NCBI GenBank assembly: GCA_026018925.1
Contig: JAKSZU010000050.1
Span: 930,001 to 994,000 of the forward strand
Reading direction: 5' to 3'
DNA from: Tupaia tana
Taxonomy: Eukaryota > Chordata > Mammalia > Scandentia > Tupaiidae
DNA length: 64,000 bases
Shown here in pieces: positions 61,383 through 64,000 of this stretch. The notes under the pieces were generated by a model that saw only the letters and a list, made by a program, of their open reading frames with translations, was not told the origin of the DNA and searched no databases. The position numbers and the translations under genes were made by a program. Numbering within the stretch: the stretch's first letter is position 1; the number at the start of each line of letters is the position of its first letter.

Positions 61383-64000
61383 CCTCTGGTTAGGGTTAGG
61401 TCCATGGTTTGATTTAGGCTCCAGGTTAGGTTACGTTTGAACTTAGTTTGAGTGAGTAAGTTTAGGACTACTGTTAGTTTTCGGTTCAGTGTTACGGTTG
61501 GAGATAGCGTCAGGGTAAGGTTAGGGTTGGGGTTGTGCTTCAGGTGTCCACCTAGGGTTAGGGTTAGGTCTCTGGTTTGATTTAGGCTTCAGGTTAGGTT
61601 ACGTTTGAACTTAGTTTGAGTGAGTAAGTGTAGGGCTACTGTTAGTTTTCGGTTTAGTGTTACGGTTGGAGATAGCGTCAGGGTCAGGTTAGGTTTGGGG
61701 TTGAGCTTCAGGTGTCCGACTATTGTTAGGGTTAGGTCTATGATTTGAGTTAGGCTTCAGGTTAGGTTAGGTTTGAACTCAGTTTGAGCGAGTAAGTTTA
61801 GGGCTACTCTTAGTTTTCGGTTCAGTGATATGGTTGGAGTTAGCCTGGAGGTCAGGTTAGGGTTGGGGTTGAGCTTAAGGTGTCCGCCTAGGGTTAGGGT
61901 TAGGTGTATGGTTTGATTTAGGCTTCAGGTTAGGTTAGGTTTGAACTTAGTTTGAGGGAGTAAGTTTAGGGCTACTCTTAGTTTTCGGGAAACTGTTACG
62001 GTTGGAGTTAGCGTCAGGGCCAGGATAGGGTTGCGGTTGAGATTCAGGTGTCCGCCTAGTGTTAGGGTTAGGTGTATGGTTTGATTTAGGATTCAGGTTA
62101 GGTTAGGTTTGAAGTTAGTTTGAGGGAGTAAGTTTAGGGCTACTGTTAGTTTTCTGTTAACTGTTACAGTTGGAGTAAGCGTCAGGGTCAGGGTAGGGTG
62201 GGGGTTAAGCATAAGGTGTCCGCCTATCGTTAGGGTTAGGTCTATGATTTGATTTAGGCTTCAGGTTAGGTTAGGTTTGAACTTAGTTTGAGGGAGTCAG
62301 TTTAGGGCTACTGTTAGTTTTCGGGTAACTGTTACTGTTGGAGTAAGCGTCAGGGTCTGGTTAGGTTTGGGGTTGAGCTTAAGGTGTCCGCCTAGGGTTA
62401 GGGTTAGGTGTATGGTTTGATTTAGGCTTCAGGTTATGTTAGGTTTGCACTTAGTTTGAGGGAGTAAGTTTAGGGCTACTGTTAGTTTTCGTTTAACTGT
62501 TACGGTTGGAGTAAGCGTCAGGGTCAGGTTAGGGTGGGGGTTAAGCATAAGTTGTCCGCCTAGGGTTAGGGTTAGGTCTATGGTTTCATTTTGGCTTCAG
62601 GTTAGGTTAGGATTGAACTTAGTTTGAGGGAGTAAGTTTAGGGCTACTGTTAGTTTTCGGTTCAGTGTTACGTTTGGAGTTAGCGTGAGGGTCCTTTTAG
62701 GGTTGGTGTTGAGCTTAAGGTGTCCGCCTAGGGTTAGGGTTAGGTCTGTGGTTTGAGTTAGGCTTCAGGTTAGGTTAGGTTTGAACTTAGTTTGAGGGAG
62801 TAAGTTTAGGGCTACTGTTAGTTTTCGGCTCAGTGTTACGGTGGGAGTTAGCGTGAGGGTCAGGTTAGGGTTGGGTTTGAACTTCCGGTGTCCGCCTAGG
62901 GTTAGGGTTAGGTGTATGGTTTGATTTAGGCTTCAGGTTAGGTTAGGTTTGAACTTAGTTTGAGGCAGTAAGTTTAGGGCTACTGTTAGTTTTCGGTTAA
63001 GTGTTACGGTTGGAGTAAGCGTCAGGGTCAGGTTAGGTTTGGGGTTGAGCTTAAGGTGTCCGCCTAGGGTTAGGGTTAGGTGTACGGTTTGATTTAGGCT
63101 TCAGGTTAGGTTAGGTTTGAACTTAGTTTGAGGGAGCAAGTTTAGGGCTACTGTTAGTTTTCGGTTCAGTGTTACGGTTGGAGATAGCGTCAGGGTCAGG
63201 TTAGGGTTGGGTTTGAGCTTCAGGTGTCCGCCTAGTGTTAGGGTTAGGTGTATGGTTTGATTTAGGCTTCAGGTTAGGTTAGGTTTGAAGTTAGTTTGAG
63301 GGAGTAAGTTTAGGGCTACTGTTAGTTTTCGGTTCAGTATTATGGTTTGAGTTAGCGTCAGGGTCAGGTTAGGGTTGGGGTTAGCTTGAGGTGTCCGCCT
63401 AGGGTTAGGGTTAGGTCCATGGTTTGATTTAGGCTCCTGGTTAGGTTTGGTTTGAACTTAGTTTGAGTGAGTAAGTTTAGGGCTACTGTTAGTTTTCGGT
63501 TCAGTGTTACGGTTGGAGATAGCGTCAGGGTCAGGTTAGCGTTGGAGTGTAGCTTAAGGTGTCCGCCTAGGGTTAGGGTTAGGTCCGTGGTTTGATTTAG
63601 GCTCCAGGTTAGGTTACGTTTGAACTTAGTTTGAGTGAGTAAGTTTAGGACTATTGTTAGTTTTCGGTTCAGTGTTACGGTTGGAGATAGCGTCAGGGTC
63701 AGGTTAGGGTTGGGGTTGAGCTTCAGGTGTCCGCCTAGGGTTAGGGTTAGGTCTATGGTTTCATTTAGGCTTCAGGTTAGGTTACGTTTGAACTTAGTTT
63801 GAGTGAGTAAGTTTAGGGCTACTGTTAGTTTTCGGTTTAGAGTTACGGTTGGAGATAGCGTCAGGGTCAGGTTAGGGTTGGGTTTGAACTTCAGGTGTCC
63901 GCCTAGTTTTAGGGTTAGGTGTATGGTTTGTTTTAGGCTTCAGGTTAGGTTAGGTTTGAACTTAGTTTGAGGGAGTAAGTTTAGGGCTACTGTTAATTTT
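61383..64000 (+). repeat. 3526-bp higher-order unit, second tandem copy, cut by window end
   Basis: It repeats 57857-60474 at a 3526-bp offset. I noticed roughly eight single-base differences over 2.6 kb, for example AAGTTGTCC near 62550 against AAGGTGTCC near 59025, and GTCTATGGTTTCATTT near 63750 against GTCTCTGGTTTGATTT near 60223. It and its left junction also match 40741-43528. If the unit is complete, it would end about 900 bp beyond the window. Confidence 0.9.

Larger units (their letters stand above)
1..64000 (+). repeat. 168-bp TTAGGG-derived satellite array, filling the window
   Basis: Head-to-tail monomers of about 168 bp fill the whole window in one orientation, with no inversion and no foreign insertion seen. 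Each monomer starts with two telomere-like hexamers (CTAGGG, TTAGGG) and passes through recognisable blocks: TTCAGGTTAGGTTAGG, TGAACTTAGTTTGAG, AGGGCTACTGTTAG, TTACGGTTGGAG and TTAGGGTTGGGGTTGAG. It ends with GGTGTCCGCC. Boundaries at 1, 169, 336, 504 and 670 give spacings of 168, 167, 168 and 166 bp. A boundary at 63903 implies about 381 monomers; this is an estimate, not a count. The consensus is about 36% G, 36% T, 17% A and 10% C. The length is close to that of a nucleosome plus linker, as in many satellites. A subtelomeric position is inferred from the telomere-like sequence. Pericentromeric or interstitial placement cannot be excluded. Confidence 0.97.
1..64000. other. No protein-coding or RNA gene found
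   Basis: The longest open frames are 103 codons (3912-4223, plus) and 95 codons (17288-17575 and 23668-23955, minus). All others are 60-85 codons. Every one translates the satellite itself. The plus-strand products repeat SFR, VRLGLNLV and RCPPRVRVRSMV; the minus-strand products repeat LTLTLTPTVTLNRKLT and LLPQTKFKPNLT, with a period of 56 residues. They begin and end at chance mutations, occur in only a few of about 380 monomers, and have no recognisable domain. No tRNA, rRNA, splice-bounded exon, transposon end or CRISPR structure is visible. Confidence 0.93.

Noticed and set aside
1-64000. Genuine telomere
   Set aside because: Perfect TTAGGG units come at most two or so in a row at the monomer boundary. 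The rest is degenerate and has a 168-bp period, unlike a telomerase-made tract.
1-64000. Alpha-satellite (171-bp centromeric repeat)
   Set aside because: The period is similar, but the sequence is G/T-rich and telomere-like. Alpha satellite is AT-rich and has no TTAGGG hexamers.
1-64000. CRISPR array
   Set aside because: The repeats have no alternation of constant repeat and unique spacer. Every part of the 168-bp unit is repeated, and composition and context are eukaryotic satellite.
1-64000. Mobile element insertion inside the array
   Set aside because: I looked for breaks in the 168-bp rhythm, poly-A tails, terminal repeats and sequence of other composition and found none. The only marked rhythm break (8899-9027) is a deletion.
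14382-64000. Large duplications as assembly artefacts
   Set aside because: They cannot be excluded without reads, but scattered single-base differences, a two-monomer length difference and mosaic marker sharing between copies argue that most are real. The perfect 840-bp pair at 45301 is the least certain.

Overview
The whole 64 kb window is one uninterrupted tandem-repeat (satellite) array. I find no gene, RNA gene, transposon or other single-copy sequence. The repeat unit is about 168 bp, with boundaries at 1, 169, 336, 504 and 670 at the left edge and at 63903 near the right edge. That gives roughly 380 head-to-tail monomers, all in the same orientation. The plus strand is rich in G and T: a consensus monomer has about 61 G, 61 T, 29 A and 17 C. 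It is full of perfect and degenerate TTAGGG motifs. Laid out in one phase, the monomer divides into 28 hexamers (28 x 6 = 168), and about 106 of 168 positions match a TTAGGG array. The simplest reading is a subtelomere-type satellite that grew out of vertebrate-type telomeric DNA.

The organism must be a eukaryote, most likely an animal with TTAGGG telomeres. Recurrent C-to-T and G-to-A changes at the monomer's four CpG sites suggest CpG methylation and fit a vertebrate. The sequence does not identify the species.

Layout. 1-4889: diverged monomers. 4890-8116: the first long duplication, a 12-monomer offset. 8117-14381: mixed monomers, including one with a 39-bp deletion at 8899-9027. 14382-20426 and 20427-26806: two adjacent, nearly identical ~6 kb units. 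26807-37780: a mosaic of 0.5-1.5 kb blocks repeated at offsets of 15, 17, 19, 35 and 42 monomers. 37781-42549: blocks shared with the right end. 42550-46745 and 46746-50212: a tandem 4196-bp unit with a nested perfect 840-bp (5-monomer) duplication. 50213-53699: monomers without a long copy that I could find. 53700-57856: a mosaic of blocks copied from several upstream places. 57857-61382 and 61383-64000: a tandem 3526-bp (21-monomer) unit that runs off the window, with another copy at 40911-44390.

Nothing here works together as genes. What the window records is how a satellite evolves: almost every duplication offset is close to a whole number of 168-bp monomers, as expected of in-register unequal exchange. 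Open frames of 60-103 codons occur only because 168 is divisible by 3. They are not protein genes.
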